Shown here piece by piece: positions 24,632 through 34,118 of a DNA stretch of 38,733 nucleotides (within the stretch, counting starts at the first letter, position 1; each line of letters begins with the position of its first letter). The notes beneath the pieces were generated by a model. It saw nothing but the letters and a program-made list of their open reading frames with translations, did no database searches and was not told the origin of the DNA. Source of the stretch: Chryseobacterium sp. CH21. Its GTDB lineage: Bacteria; Bacteroidota; Bacteroidia; Flavobacteriales; Weeksellaceae. Location of the stretch: assembly GCF_004119445.1 (NCBI RefSeq), contig NZ_QICI01000086.1, forward strand, positions 1 through 38,733, in the 5' to 3' direction. Both the position numbers and the translations under genes were made by a program.

Positions 24632-25108
24632 ATGAGACTAAGTAACCGCAATAAATTATCAATTTACAATTCTTTAAGTACACTGCTTTTGATGACAACA
24701 ATATTTGGAATAATCACATTTGCAGCCAATGAATACAGATTTAATGCACTGGGTAAAGAAAGTTATTTATTGATTATTGTTCCCGTTCTGCTGCTGATTA
24801 TATTTTATATCAGCGGAAGGCAGATTTTTGAATATGACAGCGATGGAGAAGCTCTGAACTTTAAAAACAGAAATATTATTCCTTTTTTAGACAAGCCTCT
24901 TCACGATGAGTTTCCAAAATACAAACTGATAAAATATGATGTGGTAAGTATTCTCTTTTTCAAAAGATTATACATTACCGTTTCCAGTAAGAATAATGGT
25001 TCTACAATACTAAAGTACCAGATTTCTTATCTGACCCAGAAAGAAGTGAACGATTTGAAGCTCTCGCTGAACAAAGTAGTGAAAGCTAATAAAGAGAAAA
25101 AAGATTAA
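24632..25108 (+). CDS. Small membrane protein between parE and parC
   Basis: 158 residues with two membrane helices (about 13-33 and 43-61, 'LLIIVPVLLLIIFYISGRQ') and a soluble tail that looks like a beta-rich domain ('IFEYDSDGEALNFKNRN', 'YLTQKEVNDLKLSLNKV'). I do not recognise a family. It lies 107 nt after parE and 6 nt before parC in the same direction, so it is probably co-transcribed; a role in topoisomerase function is not implied by its sequence. Confidence 0.8.
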   Translation: MRLSNRNKLSIYNSLSTLLLMTTIFGIITFAANEYRFNALGKESYLLIIVPVLLLIIFYISGRQIFEYDSDGEALNFKNRNIIPFLDKPLHDEFPKYKLIKYDVVSILFFKRLYITVSSKNNGSTILKYQISYLTQKEVNDLKLSLNKVVKANKEKKD

Positions 25109-25114
25109 AAACAG

Positions 25115-27706
25115 ATGACGACAGAAGAACATTCGCATGAGGGTGAAAGCTTAAAGAAAGTTTCCGGTTTATACAAAGACTGGTTTCTGGATTATGCTTC
25201 CTATGTAATTTTGGATAGAGCTATCCCTTCGGTGTATGATGGTTTAAAACCCGTTCAGCGAAGAATCATGCACTCTATGCGTGAACTGGAAGACGGCCGT
25301 TATAATAAAGTGGCCAATATCGTGGGAAATACGATGAAATATCACCCGCACGGAGACGCTTCCATTACAGATGCTATGGTACAGATCGGGCAGAAAGAAC
25401 TGTTGATAGATACTCAGGGAAACTGGGGAAATATCTATACAGGAGACTCTGCGGCGGCGGCAAGATATATTGAAGCAAGACTGACTCCTTTTGCCTTAGA
25501 AGTAGTTTTTAATCCTAAAACTACAGAATGGACCAAGTCTTATGACGGAAGAAATAATGAACCTGTTGATTTACCTGTAAAATTTCCTTTGCTTCTTGCA
25601 CAGGGAGTAGAAGGTATTGGAGTAGGGCTTTCTACAAAAATACTTCCGCATAACTTTAATGAGCTTATCAATGCATCTGTAGCCTATTTGAAAGGAAAGA
25701 AATTTGAGCTGTATCCGGACTTCTTAACAGCCGGTTACCTTGATATTTCCGAATACAATGATGGTCACAGAGGCGGAAAAGTAAGAGCAAGAGCCAGAAT
25801 TACCCAAACGGATAAACATACATTGGTAATCTCCGAACTTCCTTACTCTAAAACAACAACTGATCTTATTGACTCAATCTTAAAAGCCAATGAGAAAGGG
25901 AAAATCAAAATCAAAAAAATTGAGGACAATACTTCAGATAAAGTAGAAATCCTGATCCATATTCATAATGATGTTTCTCCTGATAAGACAATAGATGCTC
26001 TGTATGCATTCACAGACTGTCAGGTGACTATTTCTCCCAACGCCTGTGTAATTGTAGGAGATAAACCAATGTTTATGAATGTTTCCGATATTCTGAAAAT
26101 GAATACGGATCATACGGTATCATTATTGAAAAAGGAACTTGAAATTGAACTTCATGAGCTTCAGGAAAGCTGGCATTTCTCTTCATTAGAGAGGATTTTC
26201 ATTGAGAACAGAATCTATCACGATATCGAAGAAGTGAAAACCTGGGAAGATGTAATAAAGACTATTGATGCCGGATTAAAGCCTCATACAAAACATCTCT
26301 TAAGAGCTGTAACGGAAGAGGATATTTTAAAGTTGACAGAGATCAGAATCAAAAGAATTTCAAGATTCGATTTAGATAAGTTTAAAGAAAATATAGCATC
26401 GCTGGAAGGGAAAATAGAACAGGTGAAATACCACCTGGCTAACCTGATTGCTTACGCTATTGATTATTATTTAAATATCCAGAAAAAATACGGTAAAGAC
26501 AAACAGAGAAAAACAGAACTTAGGATCTTTGATACCATTGATGCTACAAAAGTAGCGGTAGCCAACGAAAAATTCTACGCCAATTTTGAAGAAGGTTTCA
26601 TAGGAACATCTTTGAAAAAAGATCAGTATCTTTTCGATTGCTCCGATATTGATGACATTATCATCTTCAGAAAAGACGGAAGTATGAAAGTGGTAAAAGT
26701 AGAAGCTAAAACGTTCGTCGGAAAAGATATTCTGCATGTTGCCATCTGGAAGAAAAATGATAAAAGAACCGTCTATAATATGATCTATCGTGAAGGTAGG
26801 GAAGGACCATATTATATGAAACGATTCTCCGTAACCGGAGTGACCAGAAATACAGATTATCCATTAGCTTCAGATAAAAAAGGCTCAGAGACCCTTTATT
26901 TTTCAGCAAATCCTAATGGTGAAGCCGAAACCGTAACGGTATTGTTGAAGCCAAATCCAAGAATCAGAAAGAACAAAATGGAGATCAATTTCTCAGATCT
27001 TGCCATTAAAGGACGTGATTCTAAAGGAAATCTGGTTACAAAATACTCAGTAAAGAAAGTGGATATGAAGGAAGAAGGAGTTTCTACCCTGGCCCCTAGA
27101 AAAATCTGGTTTGATGATACTGTGAGAAGACTGAATGCAGATGTAAGAGGAACATTACTGGGTAGTTTCAAAGGGGATGATAAAATATTGACTATCAATA
27201 CCAATGGTGAAGTAAAATTGGTTTCTTTTGATCTGGGTAACCGTTTTGATGATGAATATCTTGTTCTTGAAAAATGGAGACCTGCACAGCCAATCACTTG
27301 TATCTATTATGATGGAGAAAAAGACATTTACTTCATCAAGAGATTCCTGCTGGAAAATACGGTCAATGTACAGACTTTCATGCCATCGGAACACCCGAAA
27401 TCATTCATTGAGAACGTAATTGTTGCCAATGATGTAACAGCAGAAATCATTTTTGCAAAAGATAAAGGAAAAGAACGTGAGCCGGAAACCATCAATATTG
27501 ATGAATTTATTGCTGTAAAGGGAATAAAAGCAATCGGGAACCAGTTTACGAAATTTAAAGTAAAATCGATTAATATTACCATTCCTGAACCTTTAGAAGA
27601 AGAACCTGAAGTATATGAAGATCCGGAACCAACCGGAGATATAGATGAAGACGGTGGAATTATCGGAGATCTTTTTCAGGAAGACGGGAATAATGAAAGT
27701 GAATAG
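25115..27706 (+). CDS. parC: DNA topoisomerase IV subunit A
   Basis: 863 residues. The N-terminal breakage-reunion domain has 'LDYASYVILDRAIPSVYDGLKPVQRRI', 'VGNTMKYHPHGDASITDAMV' and the active-site tyrosine in 'AAARYIEARLTPFA' (about residue 115). The coiled-coil dimerisation region and a C-terminal beta-pinwheel-like domain follow ('FRKDGSMKVVKVEAKTFVG'); the tail after residue 825 is acidic (Glu/Asp-rich). It makes the double-strand break used by ParE. Position after parE supports ParC rather than GyrA. Confidence 0.96.
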   Translation: MTTEEHSHEGESLKKVSGLYKDWFLDYASYVILDRAIPSVYDGLKPVQRRIMHSMRELEDGRYNKVANIVGNTMKYHPHGDASITDAMVQIGQKELLIDTQGNWGNIYTGDSAAAARYIEARLTPFALEVVFNPKTTEWTKSYDGRNNEPVDLPVKFPLLLAQGVEGIGVGLSTKILPHNFNELINASVAYLKGKKFELYPDFLTAGYLDISEYNDGHRGGKVRARARITQTDKHTLVISELPYSKTTTDLIDSILKANEKGKIKIKKIEDNTSDKVEILIHIHNDVSPDKTIDALYAFTDCQVTISPNACVIVGDKPMFMNVSDILKMNTDHTVSLLKKELEIELHELQESWHFSSLERIFIENRIYHDIEEVKTWEDVIKTIDAGLKPHTKHLLRAVTEEDILKLTEIRIKRISRFDLDKFKENIASLEGKIEQVKYHLANLIAYAIDYYLNIQKKYGKDKQRKTELRIFDTIDATKVAVANEKFYANFEEGFIGTSLKKDQYLFDCSDIDDIIIFRKDGSMKVVKVEAKTFVGKDILHVAIWKKNDKRTVYNMIYREGREGPYYMKRFSVTGVTRNTDYPLASDKKGSETLYFSANPNGEAETVTVLLKPNPRIRKNKMEINFSDLAIKGRDSKGNLVTKYSVKKVDMKEEGVSTLAPRKIWFDDTVRRLNADVRGTLLGSFKGDDKILTINTNGEVKLVSFDLGNRFDDEYLVLEKWRPAQPITCIYYDGEKDIYFIKRFLLENTVNVQTFMPSEHPKSFIENVIVANDVTAEIIFAKDKGKEREPETINIDEFIAVKGIKAIGNQFTKFKVKSINITIPEPLEEEPEVYEDPEPTGDIDEDGGIIGDLFQEDGNNESE

Positions 27707-27747
27707 AGCATGAGTGATCTATTCCGGTATAACATAAAAAAAATACG

Positions 27748-28389
27748 ATGGATATAGTTGTTTTAATTATCATTGCAGTCACATGTATTTTCAGTTACAT
27801 GGGATTCAACAATATGGCACTCTTTGAAAAATATAAATTCAATGTAGGGGCTATTGCGAATCGTAAAGAATATATAAGGCTTATCAGTTCTGCATTTTTG
27901 CATGCAGACTTTATGCACTTATTTTTTAATATGCTTTCTCTGTACTTTTTCCAGGGAGTTGTTGTGAGTTTCTTTGGCGAAACAGGATTTGTTATTCTTT
28001 ATTTCGGATCTATGATTCTAGGGAATTTATTCAGTTTGATGATTTATAAAAATCAACCCTGGTATTCAGCCATCGGAGCATCAGGAGCTGTTTCAGGAAT
28101 TATTTTTGCTTCCATAGCCATGGCACCCAATGAGATTAGTGTCAACTTCTTACCAGGATGGTTATTTGGAACATTGTATTTCGGATATTCCGTTTATATG
28201 ATGCTGAATCCAAAGCAATGGGACAATCTTGGCCATGCAGCCCACCTTGGAGGTGCCTTTTTCGGGCTGGTTTACTCCATTGTAATGCATCCGCAGCTAG
28301 CTATGAGCAATATTCTTTTCTTAGGAATCATGTCGCTTCCACTAATTTATTTAGGATATGAAATTTTTGTAAGGAAGCGAATAGGATAA
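27748..28389 (+). CDS. Rhomboid family intramembrane serine protease
   Basis: 213 residues with about six membrane helices. The catalytic serine is in 'AIGASGAVSG' (Ser112) and the histidine in 'GHAAHLGGAFFG' (His166). 'HADFMHLFFNMLSLYFF' (His57, Asn61) is the conserved oxyanion/helix-2 motif. All key residues of an active rhomboid are present. It cleaves transmembrane segments of membrane proteins; the substrate is unknown. The following AraC gene starts 31 nt downstream. Confidence 0.95.
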   Translation: MDIVVLIIIAVTCIFSYMGFNNMALFEKYKFNVGAIANRKEYIRLISSAFLHADFMHLFFNMLSLYFFQGVVVSFFGETGFVILYFGSMILGNLFSLMIYKNQPWYSAIGASGAVSGIIFASIAMAPNEISVNFLPGWLFGTLYFGYSVYMMLNPKQWDNLGHAAHLGGAFFGLVYSIVMHPQLAMSNILFLGIMSLPLIYLGYEIFVRKRIG

Positions 28390-28420
28390 AAGACTATTTT
28401 TAATCAAAATATCAAAACCA

Positions 28421-29509
28421 ATGAACACATCAGAGTTAAACAGTTTCATCGTGATACTTATCTATGGTTCATTGGTTTTGCTTTCTCTGCTGAAGCTGGC
28501 CAATCCTTTGCAAGTAAATCATAAAGCCAATTTTTGGTTTGGAATATTTCTCTTCCTGTGGTCTACCTTTTGGCTGGATGAAGTTCTGTTTCTCATTACA
28601 GGCTCAATTATTGAGTTTCATTCTCTGTTTTGGGTTAAGTTTATCCAGTTTTTTACCCCTATTGTTTTTTACTTCAGCGTATTGTTTTATACCAATCCTT
28701 CTTTTTCCTTTAGAATTGCGGATGTAAAGTTTTTAATGCTTCCTGCAGCCTTTCTGGCGTGTCTTATATTGATCAAATTGGGATATGTAAGGCCGTTTGA
28801 GAATCTGAGTATTATTCTCATTCTGATTCAGGCGCTTTTTTATACCGGACTTTCCTATATTACCATCAGAAAACACCAACGGAAGATCCAGCAGTTTTCT
28901 TCCAATACGGAAGGAATCAATCTGAACTGGCTGGAGTATATCATTCTGGTACTTCTTATGGTGAATATCATTTATGTAATTTATAATCTGTTTTATGATC
29001 CAAAATCACTGAATTTCTTTATCAATGCTGTCTTTTTATCCGTTATTTATTGGGTAGGTTATTATTCTTTGAAACAGAAAGAAATTTATCCTTTAGAAGA
29101 AAAACAAAGACAGGAACTGATCTCTATTGATGAAGATTCTGATCCGGAAGAAGTAAAGAGAAAACTGATTTCCGATGAAGAATTATTAAAAATTAAAGGA
29201 TCATTGGAAGGGATTATGGAAGTACGAAAACCTTACCTTGACAGCGAACTTAACCTGATCAGACTCGCTGAAATGCTGTCTGTTTCTACTCATCATCTTT
29301 CTTATGTGATCAATACGGGTTTTGGAAAAAACTTCTTCCAATATGTCAATGAATATAGGGTGGATTATGCAAAAAAACTTTTGAAAGAACCAAACAGCAA
29401 ATTATCAATTCTGGGAATTGCTTACGAATCCGGCTTCAATTCCAAAACCTCTTTTAACACTACTTTCAAAAAAGTGACCGGACAAACTCCTTCTGAGTTT
29501 AAAAAATAA
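28421..29509 (+). CDS. Membrane-anchored AraC family regulator
   Basis: 362 residues. The N-terminal part has six or seven membrane segments (about residues 10-225), among them 'FIVILIYGSLVLLSLLKLA', 'FWFGIFLFLWSTFWLDEVLF' and 'WLEYIILVLLMVNIIYVIY'. A linker follows, then a C-terminal AraC domain: 'LNLIRLAEMLSVSTHHLSYVIN' and 'LSILGIAYESGFNSKTSFNTTFKKVTGQTPSEFKK'. This architecture occurs in Bacteroidota and links a membrane signal to transcription. It lies 158 nt before the SDR-epimerase pair, which it may control (inference). Confidence 0.93.
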   Translation: MNTSELNSFIVILIYGSLVLLSLLKLANPLQVNHKANFWFGIFLFLWSTFWLDEVLFLITGSIIEFHSLFWVKFIQFFTPIVFYFSVLFYTNPSFSFRIADVKFLMLPAAFLACLILIKLGYVRPFENLSIILILIQALFYTGLSYITIRKHQRKIQQFSSNTEGINLNWLEYIILVLLMVNIIYVIYNLFYDPKSLNFFINAVFLSVIYWVGYYSLKQKEIYPLEEKQRQELISIDEDSDPEEVKRKLISDEELLKIKGSLEGIMEVRKPYLDSELNLIRLAEMLSVSTHHLSYVINTGFGKNFFQYVNEYRVDYAKKLLKEPNSKLSILGIAYESGFNSKTSFNTTFKKVTGQTPSEFKK

Positions 29510-29640
29510 GTTCAGGTTTATAAAGTTTTACTTTTTACGAGTTTAAATAACTGATTTTAAGTGGTTTATTTATTTGTTGCTTTTCGTTTGAAAATCAGTT
29601 CGTTCAGATAATCCGGAACATTTTAGCCTGCTTTTCAAAA

Positions 29641-29648
29641 TAGCTTTG
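29641..29648 (+). promoter_or_regulatory. -7 box of the SDR-epimerase operon
   Basis: TAGCTTTG fits TAnnTTTG, 19 nt before the ATG at 29668. Confidence 0.55.
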
Positions 29649-29667
29649 TACCATAAAATGTAAACTT

Positions 29668-30453
29668 ATGGATACCCAAGAATCATATGCTGTGGTCACC
29701 GGAGCAAGCCAGGGACTCGGTAAATCATTCGCTGAAAATCTCGCAAAGCAAGATATTAATGTTATTCTTATAAGCCTTCCGGGGCAGAATCTCAGAGAGT
29801 TTTCTGAGGATTTAAAAGAGTTGTATGAGGTGAAAGTTCATTACTACGAAACAGATCTTTCTGTGCATGAAAATGTGATGAAACTTACAGAATGGCTTAA
29901 CCGTTCCTTTGAGATTCATATTCTGATCAATAATGCAGGGCTTGGCGGAACTAAGAAATTCACAGAAGCCTCTTCTGATTATATCAACACCATTTTACAG
30001 GTGAATGTGGCAGCCACTTCACTGATTACCCATCAGCTGCTTCCCAATCTTTTAAAACAACCCCAAGCTTATATTCTGAATGTGTCAAGCATGGCAGCCT
30101 TTTCTCCCATAGGTTTTAAAACGGTATATCCTGCTTCTAAAAGTTTTATTCATTCATTTTCAAGAGGACTTCATGAAGAACTGAAAGATACCAATGTCTT
30201 TGTAAGTGTTGTAAATCCAGGAGCGATGAAAACCAATAAGGATGTATGTGAAAGAATAGAAAAACAAGGTTTTATGGGAAGATTAACGCTTTTAAACCCC
30301 GATAAAGTAGCTTCATATTGTATTCGCCAATTGTTTAAAAAAGATTCCGTAATTATGGTGAATCCAATCAGCTGGCTGGTGATGAAAATTTTACCCATAT
30401 GGATCAAACTTCCCTTGATGACCCAGGCTATAAAAAGAGAGATCGAAGCATGA
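29668..30453 (+). CDS. Classical SDR oxidoreductase
   Basis: 261 residues. 'VTGASQGLGKSF' (cofactor), 'ILINNAGLGGT', 'NVSSMAAFSP' (catalytic Ser), 'YPASKSFIHSF' (Y-x3-K) and 'VNPGAMKT'. It belongs to the DltE/YqjQ-like group of SDRs. Its TGA overlaps the start of the epimerase gene by 4 nt (ATGA), so the two are translationally coupled; substrates are unknown. Confidence 0.93.
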   Translation: MDTQESYAVVTGASQGLGKSFAENLAKQDINVILISLPGQNLREFSEDLKELYEVKVHYYETDLSVHENVMKLTEWLNRSFEIHILINNAGLGGTKKFTEASSDYINTILQVNVAATSLITHQLLPNLLKQPQAYILNVSSMAAFSPIGFKTVYPASKSFIHSFSRGLHEELKDTNVFVSVVNPGAMKTNKDVCERIEKQGFMGRLTLLNPDKVASYCIRQLFKKDSVIMVNPISWLVMKILPIWIKLPLMTQAIKREIEA

Positions 30454-31529
30454 AAAAAGTGTGTGTAACAGGAGCTACAGGGCTTCTCGGAACTAATGTT
30501 ATCATTAAATTATTACAAAATGGTTATTCTGTTATTGCTTTGGTGCGCAAGAAAAGCAGCTGGCTGGGTGAAGAAAACGAAAATCTGAAACTGGTGGAAG
30601 TGGATCTGTCATCCGATATCTCAACACTTCTTACTGATATCGACTGTATCATTCATATGGCGGCAGAAACACGCCAGAATCTCATCGGGTATGATGAATA
30701 TAAAAAAGTGAATTATGATACCGTTGTGAACCTGTTTACCCATGCAGAACTGATGGGCGTAAAAAAGTTTTTGTTTGTGAGTACAGCAAATACCTTAGGG
30801 TTTGGAAATACAGCTTTCTGGGGAAGTGAAAAAGCACCGCAGCTTTATCCTTTTACCCATTCATTCTATGCTCAAAGTAAACTGGCAGCAGAAGATTATC
30901 TTTTAAAAAACAGTAGAAATACAGAGGTTGTTATTGTTAATCCAACTTTTATGATCGGAGCTTATGACAGTAAACCGAGTTCCGGAAAAATCATCTTCTG
31001 GGCCTGGAAGAAGAAACTGGTTTTTTATCCAAAAGGAGGAAAGAATTTTGTACATGTGGAAGATGCCGCTAATGCAATACTAAATACTGTTGAAAATGGA
31101 AAAACGGGCGAAAAATACCTTTTAGCCAATGAAAACCTAACCTATAAAGAATTTTTTAAAAAAGTAAACCGGATTACCAATCAAAACCCAATCATGATCG
31201 CTATTCCCAATAAAGGGTTAAGTTTTCTGGGATTGATGGGTGACGGTTTAAGAAGATTAAAAATAAAAACTAATCTCAGCACCTCCAATATGAAAGCATT
31301 GCAAATCTGTAATTATTATTCTAATCAGAAATCGGTAGAGGAGCTGGGTATTCAATACCAGCCTGTTGATAAAGCGATCGAAGAGGCTATTCAGTATTTT
31401 ATTAAAAACCCTGTTAATCATAAAAAACCAGCTCCTAAAAGCTGGTTTTTTATTAATTTATCTTATGATTTTTTGCGTTACATTTTTGTTGGAAACAACG
31501 CAGGCTTTGCTGCAGTTATTTGCACTTGA
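30450..31529 (+). CDS. NAD-dependent epimerase/dehydratase (extended SDR), C-terminus probably frameshifted
   Basis: 359 residues as given. An in-frame ATG at 30399 lies inside the preceding gene and is rejected in favour of 30450. Motifs: 'VTGATGLLGTNV', 'DCIIHMAAETRQNL', 'VSTANTLGFG' and 'YAQSKLAAEDYL' (Y-x3-K), 'VVIVNPTFMIG'. The C-terminus runs through a terminator hairpin at 31422-31455 and 72 nt into the opposing gene; the last 38 residues look unlike a domain. One extra A in the A5 tract 31404-31408 would end the protein at 31415-31417, just before the hairpin. Coupled to the SDR upstream. Confidence 0.9.
   Translation: MKKVCVTGATGLLGTNVIIKLLQNGYSVIALVRKKSSWLGEENENLKLVEVDLSSDISTLLTDIDCIIHMAAETRQNLIGYDEYKKVNYDTVVNLFTHAELMGVKKFLFVSTANTLGFGNTAFWGSEKAPQLYPFTHSFYAQSKLAAEDYLLKNSRNTEVVIVNPTFMIGAYDSKPSSGKIIFWAWKKKLVFYPKGGKNFVHVEDAANAILNTVENGKTGEKYLLANENLTYKEFFKKVNRITNQNPIMIAIPNKGLSFLGLMGDGLRRLKIKTNLSTSNMKALQICNYYSNQKSVEELGIQYQPVDKAIEEAIQYFIKNPVNHKKPAPKSWFFINLSYDFLRYIFVGNNAGFAAVICT
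31422..31455. terminator. Bidirectional terminator, lying in the apparent epimerase 3' end
   Basis: AAAAACCAGCT / AGCTGGTTTTT (11-bp stem, loop CCTAAA) has A-rich and T-rich flanks on both sides. The stop of the opposite gene is at 31458. Confidence 0.85.
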
Positions 31530-32999
31530 AATAGTAACCTGTACCAATGCAGGTAATGATCTGTATTCCTCCTTATTGTAGGGAGCTTCAGTACCATTAC
31601 TTCCACCGCCTTTAATATCATATTGTATTTGGGCAACTCCGGTAAATCCAGCCGCAGGTCTGAAAGAAAGCGCTCCGGTAGTAGGGTAATAAGTCCAGGT
31701 TCCCTGGCTGTTGGTATAAACACCACCCGTAATATTCGGAATTACCGCTCCGTTGTTATCCAAAAAACGGAATGAATTAAAATCAAGGTTGTTATAGGAA
31801 AGCGTTGGCGGGTTCTGACCGCTTGCTGAAGAATAAGCTGCATCATTAAGCAAAGGATAATACGTAGATTTTATCCCTGGACAGCCTGCAAACAAATCAT
31901 CAGTCACTTCGGCAGCATAAGGTCTTGTAACCCCTAAATTTTTCAATAAATGGATGTTTTTAGCAGCTCCTGTAGAAGCTGCAAAACCAATTCTGAAAGT
32001 AGAAGGAGCTGAAGTATCCAAAGTTCTTACCGTACTGTTGGAGATGGTTGTCTCAGTATATTTCAAAGAAGTAGGGTAGTAATAATTATCAATTACCTTT
32101 TCCTTCACTGTTCCGTGCTGTATTTCCAGAGTTACATTGTAACCGCCGGCAGGATTGGGAACTAAAGTTACGTATGCTTTACGGAATCTTGCATCACTTT
32201 CAGTAGCAGGAATAGTTGTTCCACCACTTTCAATACTGAATTGCTGAAGAGTCGTATTTTTAATACCAATATATTTTCCCGTTGCAGTATCCAGATAAGC
32301 CGTTCTGTTGTTGCTGGAAGGTGCTGCATTGGTAGCGGTACTGTAAAGTAAAGGATAACCGTTATAACCTGCAGGCTCAGCAGAAGACAGGTATTGGTTT
32401 CCGCGTTTACCTCTTAAAGAAACATTGCTTCGTCCATCAGCTAAGCTTACCCCAAAAATTCCGTTTCTTACTCTTTCACCTTGATTAAAGCTTGTTTTAA
32501 AGTTTCCGTATTCATCCAGACCTATTCCTAAATAAGCCCCTCGAAGTCCTTCTGTAGACTCGCCTCCACGTACGAAACTATATCCTAATCCTCCACCAAA
32601 ATATCCTAGATTAAGCTGATCTTTAGGAATAGATCCGTCTACTAAGAAGATAGAAATACCATCTCCTCCGTTCGTATTTCCTCCATAAATGGCAAATTCA
32701 AACTCGAACTTGATTCCCTGATCACTTTTGAATATTTTATCAGCAAGGATTACCCCTCCTGAAATATTATTTACACTGCGGGTAAGTCGTAATCCGTCTG
32801 TGGTAAAAGTAGCATCATTCTGGACTCCGCTTGTTGCCACTTTATAGGCTTCCTGAGGTTGTAATCCCTGTGTAAAGTTAACAAAATACGGATAGCCCGT
32901 TCCTTGCTCATTCTGTGCCTGAATATTTTGTGAGAAAATAAACAACGAAAAAATAAACAAAAATCTTTTATAATGTACAATTGAGGTTCTTTTTATCAT
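31458..32999 (-). CDS. Secreted protein with an L-type-lectin-like domain
   Basis: 513 residues. A signal peptide ('FLFIFSLFIFSQNIQAQ') is followed by a concanavalin-like domain: 'GGVILADKIFKSDQGIKFEFEFAIYGGNTNGGDGISIFLVDG' and 'LGYFGGGLGYSFV' are typical of L-type lectin/legume-lectin-like modules (about residues 80-345). The C-terminal part (about 365-500) has 'NITGGVYTNSQGTWTYYPTTGALSFRPAAGFTGVAQIQY', like Ig-like or adhesion repeats of flavobacterial surface proteins. No clear T9SS C-terminal sorting domain is visible. Its start lies 7 nt after the stop of the secreted gene upstream, so the two form an operon. Confidence 0.85.
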   Translation of the reverse strand: MIKRTSIVHYKRFLFIFSLFIFSQNIQAQNEQGTGYPYFVNFTQGLQPQEAYKVATSGVQNDATFTTDGLRLTRSVNNISGGVILADKIFKSDQGIKFEFEFAIYGGNTNGGDGISIFLVDGSIPKDQLNLGYFGGGLGYSFVRGGESTEGLRGAYLGIGLDEYGNFKTSFNQGERVRNGIFGVSLADGRSNVSLRGKRGNQYLSSAEPAGYNGYPLLYSTATNAAPSSNNRTAYLDTATGKYIGIKNTTLQQFSIESGGTTIPATESDARFRKAYVTLVPNPAGGYNVTLEIQHGTVKEKVIDNYYYPTSLKYTETTISNSTVRTLDTSAPSTFRIGFAASTGAAKNIHLLKNLGVTRPYAAEVTDDLFAGCPGIKSTYYPLLNDAAYSSASGQNPPTLSYNNLDFNSFRFLDNNGAVIPNITGGVYTNSQGTWTYYPTTGALSFRPAAGFTGVAQIQYDIKGGGSNGTEAPYNKEEYRSLPALVQVTISSANNCSKACVVSNKNVTQKIIR

Positions 33000-33006
33000 A
33001 ACTCAA

Positions 33007-33579
33007 TTATTTAACAACAAAAACAATATTAATAAAAGAACAGTCTGTAGCTGCTGCTTTTACATCATACTTCATTACTCCATCGTCTGAAATAGTTATA
33101 TTACTGAATACATTAGTATCCGCATCAGTTACATAATAGTAAAGATCTTTGCTGGATGGGAAAAAAGGAATGGATGCAGGAGCGCTTGTACTTTTTGCTC
33201 TTGGAGATCCGAATTGAGTTTTATATAATGTATATAAATCTTTAGTTCTGCCATTTGCCGTGGTAGAAGTATCAAAAGAAACACTAGGCATGTAAAACAT
33301 TTTTACAGCATTATTACTGATACATAGCCAATCTGGGCTAGTAGGTGTTCCTATATTCTGGCTTAAACATTTTTTATCAGTATCATAGATAAGAAGTGAA
33401 TTGGCCGGATTGGAAATAGCATTTCTTTGTGCTGTAGTAAGTCTTGGCATCAGCATTCCTTTGCTTTGACTGTAAACATCAAGGGCTGCACTGGCATCAG
33501 GTGTTGGTGTGTTTATCCCTATCTGTGCAAATGAAAATGAACTTACTAAAACGATTGGTAGAAATAATTTTTTAATCAT
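33007..33579 (-). CDS. Secreted surface protein with the IGINTPTP motif
   Basis: 190 residues. The signal peptide ('LFLPIVLVSSFSFAQ') precedes 'IGINTPTPDASAALDVYSQ', 'KGMLMPRLTTAQRNAI' and 'ANSLLIYDTDKKCL'. These motifs begin many Chryseobacterium and Flavobacterium surface or adhesin-like proteins. The rest (about 90-190) has no recognised domain. First gene of an operon with the lectin-like gene. Exact role unknown; extracellular attachment is plausible. Confidence 0.85.
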   Translation of the reverse strand: MIKKLFLPIVLVSSFSFAQIGINTPTPDASAALDVYSQSKGMLMPRLTTAQRNAISNPANSLLIYDTDKKCLSQNIGTPTSPDWLCISNNAVKMFYMPSVSFDTSTTANGRTKDLYTLYKTQFGSPRAKSTSAPASIPFFPSSKDLYYYVTDADTNVFSNITISDDGVMKYDVKAAATDCSFINIVFVVK

Positions 33580-34118
33580 GATGTTCTTAATAATTTTTTA
33601 TCTGTGTATGTTTTTTATGTTTTTTTGGAAGGCATTTTTTCAGCCAGGTCGTTTCCATAAAGGAATAAGTATCACCAACAGTTCATTTGAATAATGAATT
33701 GTGTCCATAGAATGACATGAAGAAACCTTTGGGTTCCTAAAAGTCAATTAACAGATATAACATAATGCCCTATAGAGGACAACTTTAGGCCTTATCTGAA
33801 ATAGTCGGAAAAATAAATTGATTTACGTAGCTGTATAAGCTCTTAAATAAGTAAGATTCATATTCCCTCGTGTTTTGTGCAAATGTACAAAGAAATATTC
33901 AGAAGTTGGTGTTTATAGAATTAATTCTAAATTCTCCTCAATAATTAACGTGTTTTGGTTTAAAATTTTACATATTTAACAAATTTATGAGATTGTTTTT
34001 ACTATGTAAATCTTTGTATTGTATTAAAAAATCTTAAAAAATAGATGATATTAAGGTGCTGATATTTGAAAATGATGAAAAATTTCATCCTTTTTTATAT
34101 AAAGAATTGAAAAAGAGT
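33580..34118. other. 539-bp gap without a gene
   Basis: No convincing coding frame on either strand. The minus strand carries a -7 box TACATTTG (33880-33887) that, if used, would give the secreted-protein operon a 5' leader of about 300 nt. A small palindrome GATGAAA-AA-TTTCATC (34074-34089) with a T-run on the plus side resembles a terminator, but no plus-strand gene precedes it. Otherwise AT-rich sequence. Confidence 0.6.

Noticed and set aside
30399..30449. Upstream ATG of the epimerase
   Set aside because: It adds 17 residues from inside the SDR gene; the Rossmann motif starts properly after 30450 with an ATGA overlap.
33509..33694. 61-residue plus-strand frame with hydrophobic stretch
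   Set aside because: It overlaps the signal-peptide region of the secreted gene in antisense; hydrophobicity comes from A/T-rich sequence.
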